NCBI GenBank assembly: GCA_036971715.1
Contig: JAVHJL010000008.1
Coordinates: 1,178,001 to 1,242,000, forward strand
Length of the DNA stretch: 64,000 bases
Direction: 5' to 3'
DNA from: Arthrobotrys musiformis
Taxonomy: Eukaryota > Ascomycota > Orbiliomycetes > Orbiliales > Orbiliaceae
In this document: positions 11,276 to 23,076 of the stretch, piece after piece
Layout: each line of letters begins with the position of its first letter
Position numbering within the stretch: the first letter of the stretch is position 1
Position numbers and translations under genes: made by a program
Notes under the pieces: model-generated
The model's database searches: none
What the model was told of the DNA's origin: nothing
Seen by the model: only the letters and a program-made list of their open reading frames with translations

Positions 11276-11762
11276 TCACTCCAGGCTTGTTAGATCCCGT
11301 AGCTCCCCTCCTCCCCTCCTCCGTTTCTCAAATGAATTCTCAACGACCTCGACCCCGGGAGCGGCAATGTGCGACTGGGTTCTCCGAGAAAGAGGGAATA
11401 CCTGGTTTTCAGATATAGTTAGCCATTGTTCCCATTTCAACCGCGTAATACGGGTAAGTATAGATCGAAGGGTGGATTCCACATACATTTGTTCCACTCC
11501 ATCCGAGTCTGAAGGCGATCTCGTGTGCAAATAGTTCCCCGAAACCCAACATGAGGCCGTTTACGAACGGCAAGAAGAGATTGATCGCTGCGGACCGGAT
11601 GATGGAGACGAATGTGGGGGGGTTGTAGAGGATTAACGGTGCCGAGCCCGTGGATGGAGAGTTCGTTGTGGTGTTGGGATTGGTGGATTCCGGGTCGGAT
11701 GGAGCAGAGAGGACGGCGGAGGAGGAGAGGGAGGCGGTTTGAGGCGGCTGGTTGGTCGACAT
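11276..11762 (-). CDS. MIM1: Mim1, mitochondrial outer-membrane import factor
   Basis: Two exons (11762-11487 and 11401-11276) encode 133 residues. The N-terminal ~55 residues are Ser/Thr/Pro-rich. The core, FVSIIRSAAINLFLPFVNGL then MLGFGELFAHEIAFRLGW, is the single outer-membrane helix with a GxxxG-like face that defines Mim1 (Tom13). After the 85-nt intron (GTATGT...CAG) the protein continues SGTNVFPLSRR and ends with a basic and acidic tail (EKRRRGGGELRDLTSLE). Mim1, with Mim2 in yeast, forms the MIM complex that inserts alpha-helical outer-membrane proteins such as Tom20 and Tom70. Without splicing the frame runs into unrelated sequence, which supports the intron. The only usable ATG is at 11762. 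Confidence 0.93.
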
Positions 11763-12277
11763 GGTGTCTTTGTATTTGGAGATAATTGATGATGAGGGGT
11801 TGGATGAGGAGTTCTGGAGGAGAGAAGCAGCCGGCCTAGAGGAAGTCGAGAGGAGACTGCATGTGGAGGTGAGGTTAAATGGGTGGATGCCGACGAAGCC
11901 AAGCAACGCAGCCGGGTGTTGCAGATCCTCCTCAGCTACCGAGCAGCTAGCTTGCCTGCCTTGGTGACTCGCCTGGCAGCTCGTTTCCCACACGCGTCAC
12001 CCACCTGTTGCTATCCAACCAACTCGCTCAACCTCAACCGCAACCTCTTCTCCTTGTCCTCAACTTCTGCTCGTTTGCTTCAGTAATCATCGTGACCTCA
12101 GCACGGCTTTACACTCTACCTACTTACTTGTCCCTCTACCGCACCACCAAACGACGATACCTAACCTCCGTTCTCGTTCAGCAGCTGTCCGCCCAAATCC
12201 AGCTCGTTCGGCTGAATCATTTGAGACCCCGCTACCCCGCCACCAAAACAGAAACTTCACCTCATCACAACGACAAT
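11763..12277. promoter_or_regulatory. Divergent promoter region, MIM1 and SHP1
   Basis: This 515-bp spacer lies between divergent starts. The half next to SHP1 is CT/AC-rich, as expected for a fungal 5' leader. No gene is seen. Confidence 0.5.
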
Positions 12278-13854
12278 ATGGCGGATCATGACGGACTAGT
12301 TGCTCAGTTTGTCGAGCTGACCCAGGCTCCTCCAGAAAATGTTGGTTTCGCTCTACGGTATCTTTTTAAACCGAGCTAACTCTTGTAATCTAGGCAAGGG
12401 CCATCCTTGAGTCTTCGAACTGGCAGCTTCAAGTACTTACTCTTCTCCGCCAATCCTTATTAAGCAATACCATATCCTAACTTTGTAACTTTTAAGGAAG
12501 CCTTAGACCTCTTTTACGCTGCCCCAGAAGACGCCGGTGCCCCGACATCCAGGCCTGCTGCCACGCAAGACCAAGATTTGGAAGAAGATGACTGGGAGGC
12601 CCCGCAGACGCTTCGTAGGGCTACGCCGCCACCTACCGGAGCTTCTGCTGGCGTCGGAAGAACTTTGGGTGGAACGGCAGTGGGTGAACCGGTAGAAAGA
12701 CCTACTCAAGCTACAGTTCAGCCTCCTCGAAGGCGAGGAGGGTATGTCTATTGCCACTATCGAGAAAAACCAGTTGATTCAAGCTGACACAAGCTATAGG
12801 ATGATGACCCTAGGGGACATTGGACGTTCGGCAGCTCCGGGGCACGGACATAGTCAGGGCGACGATAGTGACGAGGAAGGTGGGCAGGACATGTTCGCTG
12901 GCGGAGAGAAATCGTAAGTTCGGGAGCATATCAACTTGCTAGCGCGAAGTGACTAATCGTCTGGTCTAGTGGACTTGCGGTCGAAAACCCCAATAAGCCG
13001 GGACAGCGGGGTCTCGACAGTGTCAGGAATATTCTTAAGCAAGCCCAAGAGTAAGTTAAACGGTTATACTCTCTATCCGGACCCACTTCTAATGGTTTAC
13101 TGTCTCCAGGGGAAGCAGAGCTCGCCAACAACAGCCAGAGGACGAGGAGGAGGATGAAGCTCCAGCTTCTCGCTTTACCGGGCGTGGCATGACCCTTGGA
13201 TCTGACGATGCCCCGTCCCAGGTGGTTGAAGACCCTCTGGCCAATATTATGAGAGCACCTCCCAAAGTCACTAGAAACCTCTATTTCTGGCGTGATGGTT
13301 TCTCAGTTGAGGATGGCCCTCTCCTCCGCTACGATGACCCGGCACACCAGGAAACCCTTCGAGGGATCGAGGCCGGTCGTGCACCTCTGCATCTTATGGG
13401 AGTTCTACCAGGACAACCGACTGATGTTAACGTTCACAGAAAGATGGACGAGGATTATGTTCCACCAAAGCAGAAGTTTGTTGCGTTCAGCGGATCAGGA
13501 CAAAGGCTAGGTGCCCCAACTCCAGGCTTCGATAGCGCCCCCGCGTCCTCTTCGGCTTCCGCTGCTGCTTCAGCTCCAGCCCAACCGGCCCCGCAGACTG
13601 TTACCCTCGATTCCTCGGCGCCAACAACTAGCGTACAGATCAGACTGGGAGACGGAACAAGACTCGTTAGCAGGTTTAACCATACGCATACTGTTGGTGA
13701 TATCTACGCTTTTGTGAATGCTTCGAATACCGCTAGCCGGTCGAGGAATTACGTTCTGCAGACGACTTTCCCACCAAAGGAGCTTAAGGATATGGATCAG
13801 ATTTTGAAAGATGCTGGGTTGTTGAATGCGGTTGTTGTTCAGAAGTGGACTTAG
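12278..13854 (+). CDS. SHP1: p47/Shp1-type Cdc48 adaptor (UBA-SEP-UBX)
   Basis: Six exons (12278-12340, 12394-12432, 12497-12741, 12800-12913, 12970-13050, 13110-13854) encode 428 residues. Residues 1-45 are a UBA domain (VAQFVELTQ, then ARAILESSNWQLQEALDLFY). A linker with LGDIGRS and acidic patches follows. The SEP domain is at about 236-300 (NLYFWRDGFSVEDGPLLRYD). The UBX domain is at about 350-428 (SVQIRLGDGTRLVSRFNHTH) and ends at the C-terminus as usual. Shp1/p47 brings ubiquitinated substrates to Cdc48/p97 and acts in ER degradation, membrane fusion and PP1 regulation. The first intron uses an unusual GTTGGT donor. I chose it because it alone keeps the UBA helix in register. Intron-rich 5' ends are common in fungi. 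Confidence 0.95.
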
Positions 13855-14404
13855 ACTTTTAGATCATTGCCATTTTCTTTTGTTTTGCTTTTGTTCCTTT
13901 ATCGGCGGTTCTGGCATATATGGTTGCGGGTATTGGTTAGGGTGGACCATGGATCTATTATTTGACGTTGTGGGGGCATGTAATTCGCCTGGTGGCGAGT
14001 TAGCACTAAGCGGCTAAGTGCCTCGAAGACGTGAAGCTAGCTAGGGGCTATCCGATAGCATGTATACATGAGAATGGAGGGCGCTGTTATCAATCCTTTA
14101 GAATACAATTCAAAAGAATATCATTTTGTGAACAAAGATATTATTGTTTTATTTTCGCCTGCAAGCTGTAGAACAAACCACAAGTCTAGGGAAGCCATCT
14201 CCAACAAATCTAGAGCCTAGTGGTGCACTGGGTGACGAGGTGGTGTTAAACCAAAGAATAGAAATAAACGCCGTCACACTGGTTAAAAAAAGGGGGGCTA
14301 GTAATACAGGGTTCTCCTCCAAAAGTTCAACTTCATCCATATATCCGTGATCTTAGCATAGATCGTCAAGATTCTTCTTCGCTGAGTATATATTTGTGCC
14401 TTTT
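13855..14404. other. Convergent 3' gap, SHP1 and HAT2
   Basis: 3' flanks of two convergent genes. No gene is seen. Confidence 0.5.
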
Positions 14405-16058
14405 TTACGCCAATTCTTCGTCAGGAATCTCTTCGTCGTCTTTTCCGACAATGGCACCTGCCACGCGCCAGATCTGGAGCAGGTTGTCTTCGGCGGCGGA
14501 AGCCATAACCCACGGGTCGTGGGGGTTCCAAGCGAAATCCGAGACACGGTTTGTGTGGCCGCCGTGCATAAACAACCTAGATTATTAAAGAGAGTATTAG
14601 TATAGAGTCATAAAACTAGTATTAGTACTAGAAATTTGCAAACGTACAGCTCAGGTGGTCCATCTTCCTGGTCCTCGGGTGTTTGCTCCTCCCCAATCTT
14701 AGTAAGGTCCCAGAAAATTATTCTGCGATCAGTACTGCTGCTAGCCAATATTGGTTCATCGTGTGGATGCCATTGCAAATTCAAGACATCGCCTTGATGG
14801 CCATCAAGGGAGTGGAGTTGATGCTTGAAGTTACGCAAATCCCAGAGTGCGACTGTCTTATCAGCCGAACCTGTGGCGATTGTGTACTGGCTAACTGGGT
14901 GGAAGGCAAGACTGTTGACGGCGTCTGTGTGGGCGATGACGCTGTGGCCTGCTGTACCGGTACGAGTGTCAGTAACTTTCAACGTACGGTCATCAGATAC
15001 CGATCCGAACAGAGTCGAGTGAGTCGGGTGCCATCTGACATCGTTGACGATAGCTTGATGGAGGTTGTAGGTTTTGACGGGTCGAATGGTGGTGTTGCCA
15101 CGTGAGTAAGAAGTGACATCCCATTCGCAAATAGTGGTGTCTTCGGAGCCTGTGAGGAGGTGTCCCTCGCTTTTGGGGCTCCAGTCGAGACCGTATCCTT
15201 CCTTTTCGTGACCTTGCAATTGCATCTGTGGCTTAAACTTGACGCTCTCAAGTTCGTGTTTGGTTCGGTCGAAGACGTAGACATTGCCGGAAACGGACAT
15301 GGTAGCAATGACATCGGGCTTCTGAGGCATGTATCGGGCCTTGTTGACTTCTCCTTCGTGGAAGATCTTCTGCTTGATGGCAAAACGGGCCTCGTCGCTA
15401 CCGGTGTAGCCTCCTATCTCTTCTCTCGCCTCATCGTAATCCTTGGGGTCGATGTCACCCATCGGTTTCGGAAGCTGGACATCGGCGATCTGGAGGTAAT
15501 TAGCTCTCTCGCCGGAGGTGTGAGTGCCAATGAGCAGCCTGTGGGTGCAATAATTTTTGCCATCGTGCCTGTGTAATAGCTGGGTTAGGTTGCGAGCTAG
15601 GTAGAAGATGGGATATATGAGGCAGTGACGTACTCTTGCTTGTCGGGGAACCATTGTGTCGTAAGAGTAGGCCACTCGAGAGCAGTGCTAGATAATATCA
15701 ATTAGCCTCTGCAGTTTAGCTAGCAATGAATTGATACTCGGGCATACCTCATGATGATGTCGTATAGAAACGGGGCATTCTTCTTCCATGTTTTGTACTC
15801 TAGTATTTCGTATGCAAACGTCAATCACATATTCCCCACAATGAAGTCGAAGATGGACAGAGCACAAGATAAGCGGGCGAAGCCGACGGCGGAGTATGTA
15901 CCTTCGTTTATCAACTTCTCAGTGACAATTTGTTCTTCAGCGCTAGCCGGTTCGACTTCAACTGTAGATGTTGTTAGCAATTAGCGCAGCGGATATTGAA
16001 AGTTGGGGAACAAACCATCATCGTCGTCCATAAGGTCTTCATCTTCGGAGCGTGGCAT
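14405..16058 (-). CDS. HAT2: Hat2/RbAp48-type WD40 histone chaperone
   Basis: Six exons on the minus strand (16058-16016, 15961-15902, 15799-15748, 15687-15634, 15568-14648, 14576-14405) encode 433 residues. The start is MPRSEDEDLMDDDDVEVEP. The N-terminal helix follows (EEYKTWKKNAPFLYDIIMST), then LEWPTLTTQWFPDK, the signature of the RBBP4/Hat2/Msi1 group that binds the histone H4 tail helix. Several WD40 repeats follow (for example LDWSPKSEGHLLTGSEDTTI and LAFHPVSQYTIATGSADKTV). The last exon supplies the final blade (HTNRVSDFAWNPHDPWVMAS) and the end KDDEEIPDEELA. Hat2 is a subunit of the type B histone acetyltransferase; this family also serves CAF-1 and deacetylase complexes, so the exact complex is not proved. 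The length matches the family. Confidence 0.94.
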
Positions 16059-16833
16059 CGTGACGGAAGCTCTTCTGCGAGATAAATACAAAGGAGCGAT
16101 GGAGTTAGTCGATGTCTGGACGGATTAGAAGCTGTAGGCTGGGGTGCGACAGCGGCTTCGGTGATGGTTTTCTGGTAGATGATGTGGAGAATGCGAGAGA
16201 TGCAGAAGAGCGACAGGTTTGAAGGTTTAAGTCCGTAGCAAAGCACGCGTTCACAAATGAAAAGGCGCGCAGAGAGGCTGCCCAGGACAAGAAGGGCGCA
16301 GGTGGCACAGGGCACCCAACACAGGGCACAACACGGGGAGACTCCGTGCATGGCAAACAGGGGTCAACACATGGGCAGTCTTGGCAACACACGGGCTAAA
16401 TGGCGGGGCAAACACTTTTAAGGGCAAGAAACCAAACTAGAAACCAGGCCCGAACAACAAACGGCGGGAGCTATGAATCAGTTCAGTCCTCACTAAACCT
16501 ATCAACCTGTCTTAACCAAACAACCAACCAAACAACCCTGTCCATCTCTCATCCTCCTCCTTCCTCTTCCTTCATCCGCCAACATTCACGATAACTACTC
16601 TGTACTTTCTCACTCAGGTATGCTTCTCTAGATCCCTTCGAGACCCTTCCTGGAGCTTAGGTTAAGCTTCATCTCTCTCGGTGCTCCTCTAATCGCAAGG
16701 TGTCTGCTCTCGACTGTCGGCTGACCTCGTTGCAAACTTCCGAAGATAGTCTCTATCCACGCCTTCTGCTCTCCTTCGGGACACTTTACAGTCGGATTCC
16801 AACGACTTCTTTCCTCTCCTAATCACAATCACC
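16059..16833. promoter_or_regulatory. Divergent promoter region, HAT2 and XRN1
   Basis: This 775-bp spacer lies between divergent starts. On the XRN1 side, 16490-16833 is CT/AC-rich and has a single ATG, which lies inside CTCAGGTATGC (ATG at 16620), a good splice donor. A leader intron in XRN1 is therefore likely. No gene is seen. Confidence 0.5.
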
Positions 16834-19800
16834 ATGGGTGTCCCCAAATTCTTCCGATGGATGTCTGAAAGGTAGGTGGCAGCTGGGCCAATGTTCCCCT
16901 CCCACGTGTATTCGAGCTTCCCTGCTAACTTTGTGAGCCTTCTAGATATCCAGCCATCTCACAGCTCATCGCTGAGAACAGAATACCCGAGTTCGATGCT
17001 TTATACCTCGATATGAACGGTATTATTCACAACTGCACACATAAGGACTCGGACAGTCCGACCTTCAGAATGACAGAAGATAAGATGTTTATCGCTATCT
17101 TCAATTACATCGAGCACTTGTTCGGCAAGATCAAACCGAAGAAGCTGTTCTTCATGGCCATCGATGGTGTCGCTCCCCGCGCCAAAATGAACCAACAAAG
17201 AGCCCGTCGATTCAGAACGGCACTAGACAACGAGAAGGCCTATCAAAAGGCGCTTAAAGAGGGCGTGGAAATGCCTAAAGAAGACCCTTTCGACAGCAAT
17301 TGCATCACACCGGGCACGCCATTTATGGCTAGGCTCTCCCATCAGCTAAAATACTTCGTCAATAAGAAGGTATCTGAGGATGTGGACTGGCAAGGAGTGG
17401 AAATCATCCTTTCAGGCCACGAAGTTCCCGGTGAAGGTGAACACAAAATCATGGAGTACATCCGATTAGCGAAAGCTCAACCTGGATATAACCCCAACCT
17501 CAGACACTGTCTCTACGGTCTGGATGCCGATCTTATCATGCTCGGATTGCTCAGCCACGACCCACATTTCTGCCTTCTCCGAGAGGAGGTCACTTTTGGC
17601 CGTAATAACCAAAAGAAATCCAAGGAATTGGAACACCAGAACTTCTATCTCATGCACCTTAGTATCGTGCGTGAATATCTGGAACTGGAATTTCAAGAAC
17701 TAAAGGAGCCAGGGAAATTATCGGTCCCTTACGATTTTGAACGAGTCCTTGACGACTTCGTTTTGCTCGCATTCTTTGTCGGGAATGACTTTTTGCCACA
17801 TCTCCCTGGACTCCATATCAACGAGGGCGCTTTATCGCTCATGTTCAACATCTACAAGAAGGTTTTACCCAAGGCTAAAGGTTACATCAACGACCATGGC
17901 CAGGTAAATCTCGAAACGTTAGGGCTAGTTCTCGACGAGATGGAGGAGTTCGAGTATAAAGTCTTCGAAACGGAAACCTCTGATGCCAGTTGGTTAAGGG
18001 GAAAGCAAATGAAGGAATTGGAAGCGGCCGCGAAACCAAAGAAGCACGGAAAGGTCGTTATGACGACAATCCAGAAAAGCCTCTATAAAATAGTTCGACA
18101 ATTCATCGAGAATCGCAAGACGCCAGAGAGCAAGAAAATGCTAGACCTTAAAGGCCTCAATGCTGCGGATAGGAAATTCATTGAAGATCTCGCCCAGAGT
18201 CTTCGTTTGCAGCACATGGCTGTCACAGAAGAGAGTGGTGATAAGTTCGCACGTTTGTCGTTTTATCCCTCCCTCGATGGTGATGAGGAATTTGAGGATG
18301 AAGGAGACGCCGCATTAGAGCGTGTTTTCAGGGCCTTTGAAAAAGCCACCATCGTTGACATTAGTGCCGATGAAGCCAAAGCTGAGATGGAACGTCTCTA
18401 TCAAGAAAAGTTCCACAACTGGAGAGATGAGTATTACAAGGTATGTTTCGGGCCTCTATCGAGCCTCCCAAAGTCAGAGTTACTCACGAGATTATATAGA
18501 CGAAATTCGGATTCGGTTTGGGAGACACAGAAGAGATCAAAGGTCTAACCGAAAACTACATTGAAGGTATCCAATGGGTCCTTTTTTACTACTACCGCGG
18601 CGTCGCCTCGTGGGGCTGGTTTTTCCGCTACCACTACGCCCCCAAAATATCTGGTACGTCCCCAGTAAGATCATTTACCCCGAGCGTTTCTGACGTTTAA
18701 AACAGATGTCAAGAAAGGCCTGCGTGCGAACTTGAACTTCCGCCTAGGTTCACCTTTCCACCCATTTGAACAGCTCATGGGCGTGCTTCCGGACAGAAGC
18801 AAAAAGATTGTACCCGAGCCTTATCATGTGAGTAAGGTTTAGCTCAGCCATCCTCAAAGGTCCAAAAAAAAACTAATACATTTTAGATTCTCATGACGAG
18901 CCCCGACTCACCTATCATCGATTTTTACCCCCGTGATTTCGAACTTGACATGAACGGGAAGAAGCAGGATTGGGAAGCCGTTGTCAAGATCCCCTTCATC
19001 CAAGAAGACCGTCTCCTTGCCGCCATGAGAACAAGGGAACATTTGTTAACACCGGACGAGGTTCGCAGGAACGATTTTGGAATAACTCTGAAATTTACGT
19101 TCTCTGAGTCAGTTGATGTTCTCTACCCATCTTCCATGCCAGGGGTTTTTCCGGACTTAGGGCATTGCCACTGTGTCATGAATGAATTCGAGCTCCCGAC
19201 TCTCGATGGCGGACTAAACCTAATACAAGGTTTATGTGAAGGCGTTCGACTTGGCCGCAATGCTCTAGCTGGATTCCCTAGCTTGAAATCCTTGGACCAC
19301 ACGGGGCAGCTCCTCCATCATAGCGTGAACGTGTTCCAACAGGACAGCAAGAACGAGAGCATGGTCGTTACATTCATCCACCCGCCAAAACCCGGCACAG
19401 TTGAGGCAATTGCCCAATCAAAAATTAACCAGAGAGTCCACGTCGGTTATCCATTTTTGGGAGAAGCACAAGTCATTGCCATATCGGATGAACTATTTGT
19501 TTATACCCTCGATGCTCAAGGTCATGTCCAGAAAAACTCGCATTCCGAGAAAGAACGAGACTTGTGGCGGATTCGAGCCGATCGTATGGAAAACACTTAT
19601 AGCAAACGAATGGGCATGATCATCGGCACTGTTGACATCGTCCTTCATGTCAACCACCTTAAAGGACTCCGCAGGACTGATGAAGGGGCCATGGTCAAGG
19701 AATTCGAGAACATTCCCGGACAGGATACCGACTATGCACTCCAAACTGTTGTAGACTCGGGGACGGTCTCCGAGGACGAGAGGTTTGTTGAGAAAGCTGC

Positions 19801-21353
19801 CGTTGATATTGCGACCGAGTTTCCTACGGGATCACGGTGCTTCTTTTTGGGCGATTACAATTACGGGCGCCCTCTTGAAGTCACTGGACACCGGGGCGAC
19901 AAGGCGGACATTTGGATTTCCATTCTTGTAAGTTCGTCACCTCCCATCACTGGAATACACTTGCTAACTATCTTTGTAGAAAACGAAGGAACCAGATTTC
20001 GGATCGCGAGTCGCCTTCTTGATAGACCAGGTTGACGAATACAAAGCGTCCTATGCGGTGGCTAAGGAACTAGGGCTTACTAGCCTCGTTCTGAGTAAAG
20101 TGACATCCAGCTTTCAAGTGCAGGTGGATGATACACGCCAGAACCTTGGCTTGAATCTCAAATTCGAAGCTAAAAAGCTCAAAGTCCTCGGTTACTCTCG
20201 GAAAACTGGCTCTGGCTGGGAGTTCAGCAAGAAAGCGGTTGACCTAATCCGTGAATATATGGAGAGATTCCCGGAGTTTTTCCGTGGCATCGAACGCAGA
20301 CCAACCGCCGATAACTACTCAGCCGAAGATTTTTATCCGGCGGGTATTGCACGATTAAAGATCAAGGAGATCCAAGCGTGGCTCAAGGAGATCGAGGCAA
20401 AGAGCTTCGAGAAAGTGCCCCTAGAAGCGCAACAGCTAGACGCCAGTTCGTGCAAAATCATTGAAGAGGAAGCAGACAAGTATGTGGACCAACTTGGCGG
20501 CAACCAAGATGCGAAGCAGATTCGGGGCGCACCGCGTAAGGCATTGTTGAAGCCTTCCGACGCAGAGCATCGCCTTCACGACCAAAGATTCCGCCTTGGA
20601 GACCGGATCGTCTACGTGCAAGACTCGGGAAAGGTGCCGATTGCCACCAAGGGAACTGTTGTCGGAATCACGAAAACCGCCAGAACCACGTTGTTGGACG
20701 TCGTCTTTGACGTCTCCTTCATGAGCGGGAGTACGCTGGGAGACCGGTGTAGCCCGTTCCGTGGGATGACGGTCCCGTACTCGTCAGTGTTGAACCTGAC
20801 GCTTCGTCAGGTCGTCGCAATCTCGAAAGCCAGTGCACAGGCTGCCGCTCCAAATGGAGCCCCCCAGAACGTCAAGGGAACCCAGTTTGTTCCCGCAAGC
20901 GCCCCTCCTCCTTTGAGAGGATCATTCAGTGGTGCTGTCGGGGGCCGTGGCAATCCCAACGGCGGAGGCAATGCCCGCGGGAATGCCAACGGCGGGCCCA
21001 GTGGGCGTGGTAACCACATCCCACACGGGCCGGGTGCGCCCCGCGGGAACCAAAACCCTCGTGGGCGAGGGGGTCCCGGGCGCGGGAACTTCACTGGCAA
21101 CGGTGGGCCGCCGACCCAACCTCAGGCCTTCAACAGAGGCGGCTTCCAGAATGGCCAACCGGTCATTCTGCAACGAAGACCCCACAATGGTGTGGGGCAC
21201 CAGCCAACCCGCCAGCAGCAACAGCAGCAGCAGCCCGCCCAAGGGCACCATGCTGTTCCGCCACCTGCAAACCTCAACAACCCTCGAGGGCGCGGGCGCG
21301 GGCGTGGCGGCAGGGGCAGAGCTGCGCCAGCACAACCAGTCGCTGAGCAATAG
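16834..21353 (+). CDS. XRN1: Xrn1 5'-3' exoribonuclease
   Basis: Six exons (16834-16871, 16946-18440, 18500-18653, 18706-18827, 18887-19927, 19980-21353) encode 1407 residues. The start MGVPKFFRWMSERYPAISQL is typical of cytoplasmic Xrn1, not Rat1. Acidic active-site residues sit where Xrn1 has them: D35 (LYLDMNGI), D86 (AIDGVAPRAK), E176 and E178 (PGEGEHKIMEYI), D206 and D208 (LDADLIM), and about D294 (VGNDFLPHLP). K93, Q97, R100 and R101 of the 5'-phosphate pocket are also present. YIEGIQWVLFYYYRGVASW and the D1-like block (LYPSSMPGVFPDLGHCHCVM) follow. The C-terminus is a long Arg/Gly, Asn and Gln tail. Xrn1 degrades decapped mRNA. The stop TAG at 21351 is followed in frame by 85 more sense codons of similar composition, described separately. 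Confidence 0.97.
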
Positions 21354-21611
21354 ACCTGGCAGCAGAGAATGGCTCTGCAGGCGCAGCTCGCCGCCCCACA
21401 GGTGGCACACACACCTCGAAACGCCGGGTACTCTCGCAACCCACAACCTTACAACGCCCGCGTTCAAAACCCTCGCCCACAAAACTACCGCCAGCAGCAC
21501 CCTCGTGCTTTCAACACCCACATTCATGTCCAGGTTGGCCAGGACATGAATGTCCCTTACACTCAGGCCAACGAACAACAATATCAGTACCGGCGCCGCC
21601 GACATTACTAA
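21354..21611 (+). other. In-frame extension after the XRN1 stop codon
   Basis: After the TAG at 21351-21353 the same frame stays open for 85 codons to a TAA at 21609-21611. The translation is Gln/Asn/Arg/Pro-rich (YSRNPQPYNARVQNPRPQNY, then QYQYRRRRHY) and reads as a natural continuation of the disordered XRN1 tail. Possible explanations are stop readthrough, a short in-frame intron (a 42-nt GT-AG segment at 21339-21380 would remove the stop), a recent nonsense mutation, or a base error. Confidence 0.55.
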
Positions 21612-22242
21612 ACGAGAGCATTATTTATACGACGCTCCCATTTCGCATGGATACATGCCTTTTCCTGTTATTATCACTACTGTTGTCATTCATGTTCCCT
21701 CTATTTCTCATTCACCAAGTCTCTGTCTTCGACATCGCCTCGTTCTGAGAAACCCGCCGTAAAGAGCCAAACCAGTCGTGTTTGAATCAAGGCTTCATGG
21801 CTTCTTTAAGGTGATTATACCACGGTGCAGGTGTTTAGACGAGGTCGGAATTTTGAGCCGGGTTAACTTGTATACCTGGGCCCAATTTCTTAGGAAGAAC
21901 TTATGCATACACGAAATTTCTTTACAAAACTTTTTTTTTTTTTTTTTTTGGGGTCAATCGATGAAGATATCCTGTATTCTACTACGCACGTACAAGGCCA
22001 TGTTATTTATGAAAGTGGTCTTGCACCCTGAAGTGCAATTTAGATGCAAGCAATGGACGCATGGGTTGTCTATACGATTCTGGAATTACGTAACCTATTC
22101 ATTTCTAGGCGTGCTAAAACTGTAGGCTTCTATATTCTAACTGTAGATAAATCATGTACCCAAACTTGAAATGCTCAAATAATATTATTGCTAACATTAC
22201 AACAACTGACTACTGTACTTTTTTTCGGATTTTATACCAGTT
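21612..22242. other. Convergent 3' gap, XRN1 and SPC3
   Basis: AT-rich 3' flanks with a run of 19 T at 21931-21949. No gene is seen. Confidence 0.5.
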
Positions 22243-23076
22243 CTATACGGCATTTCTAGCTTTCTCGCTAGGGAATGTGAAGTCCTTCGTTAGACTGTCA
22301 GATACGCCTCCCCACATGAGGACGCCGACGTGAGGTTGTACGTTCCACGACAGCTTCAGTGTAGCATTCCTGTGGGCGTATTCACCGGTGATATCGTGGA
22401 TGTTGTATTTGGCTTTTATGTTTTTGAGTTTGAGTTTTTTGGAAGGGGCGGCGGCGGGGATGATCTTATCCCAAATTACGGCCTCGTTTGCTGGCTGTAT
22501 AATTTGATTATTGAATTTAGCCCAATTGTTTATTTGGTTTATAGAGGGGGGGAATGGGGGTTACTAACGTATCTATCACCACCGTAGGTTGCGGAAATCC
22601 AGACAAAGATCTGCTTTGTGTTCCAGTTGTAGAGGGATTCGAAGTCTGTTAAGTATCCTTTTTGTTAATATGGTACTTTTGGTCATGGGGGATGTGGTGT
22701 ACGGGTGGATTGGGGACGTACCGGCGTCCAAGTCGAATTTTATATTTGCGTATTCGTTCTGTCTTGTTGAATAGTACCCGCCGGAACGTCGTTTGACGCT
22801 GTTATGTTTTACTATCGTTAGTTTTGAAGTACTTGAAGAGGCGGATTTGGTAGGTTGATTTGACGTACACAGCGATATCGTTGATTTTTATCGATGCCGT
22901 GGGGTTCATGGGGTAGGTGTAGGACGTCAGCGCGATTATGCTGGCCACTACGAAACTGACGGTGGTGAGGAAGCCGAAGACTTGTTGGAGGCGGACGAGA
23001 CTGCGAGGGATCGGTTAGTTTGGGGGTCGATTGGGATTGGATTGCAGAATGGCGTGGTAACTTACGAGCTATGCAT
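22243..23076 (-). CDS. SPC3: Signal peptidase complex subunit Spc3
   Basis: Five exons on the minus strand (23076-23066, 23000-22869, 22798-22722, 22645-22569, 22494-22243) encode 182 residues, the usual length. The first exon is only 11 nt (MHS plus two bases). The start MHSSLVRLQQVFGFL and the following segment (TTVSFVVASIIALTSYTY) form the single N-terminal membrane anchor. The luminal part contains KFDLDADFESLYNWNTKQIF, VWISATYGGDRY, EAVIWDKII and a C-terminal block with LSWNVQPHVGVLMWG, as in Spc3/SPCS3. This subunit is essential for signal-peptide cleavage in the ER in yeast. The fourth intron has a GTTAGT donor. The intron-rich structure hides the gene from simple frame searches. Confidence 0.94.

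Noticed and set aside
20922..21605. Long antisense frames over the XRN1 Arg/Gly tail
   Set aside because: Shadow of GC-rich sense codons; low-complexity translation and no ATG-based gene structure.
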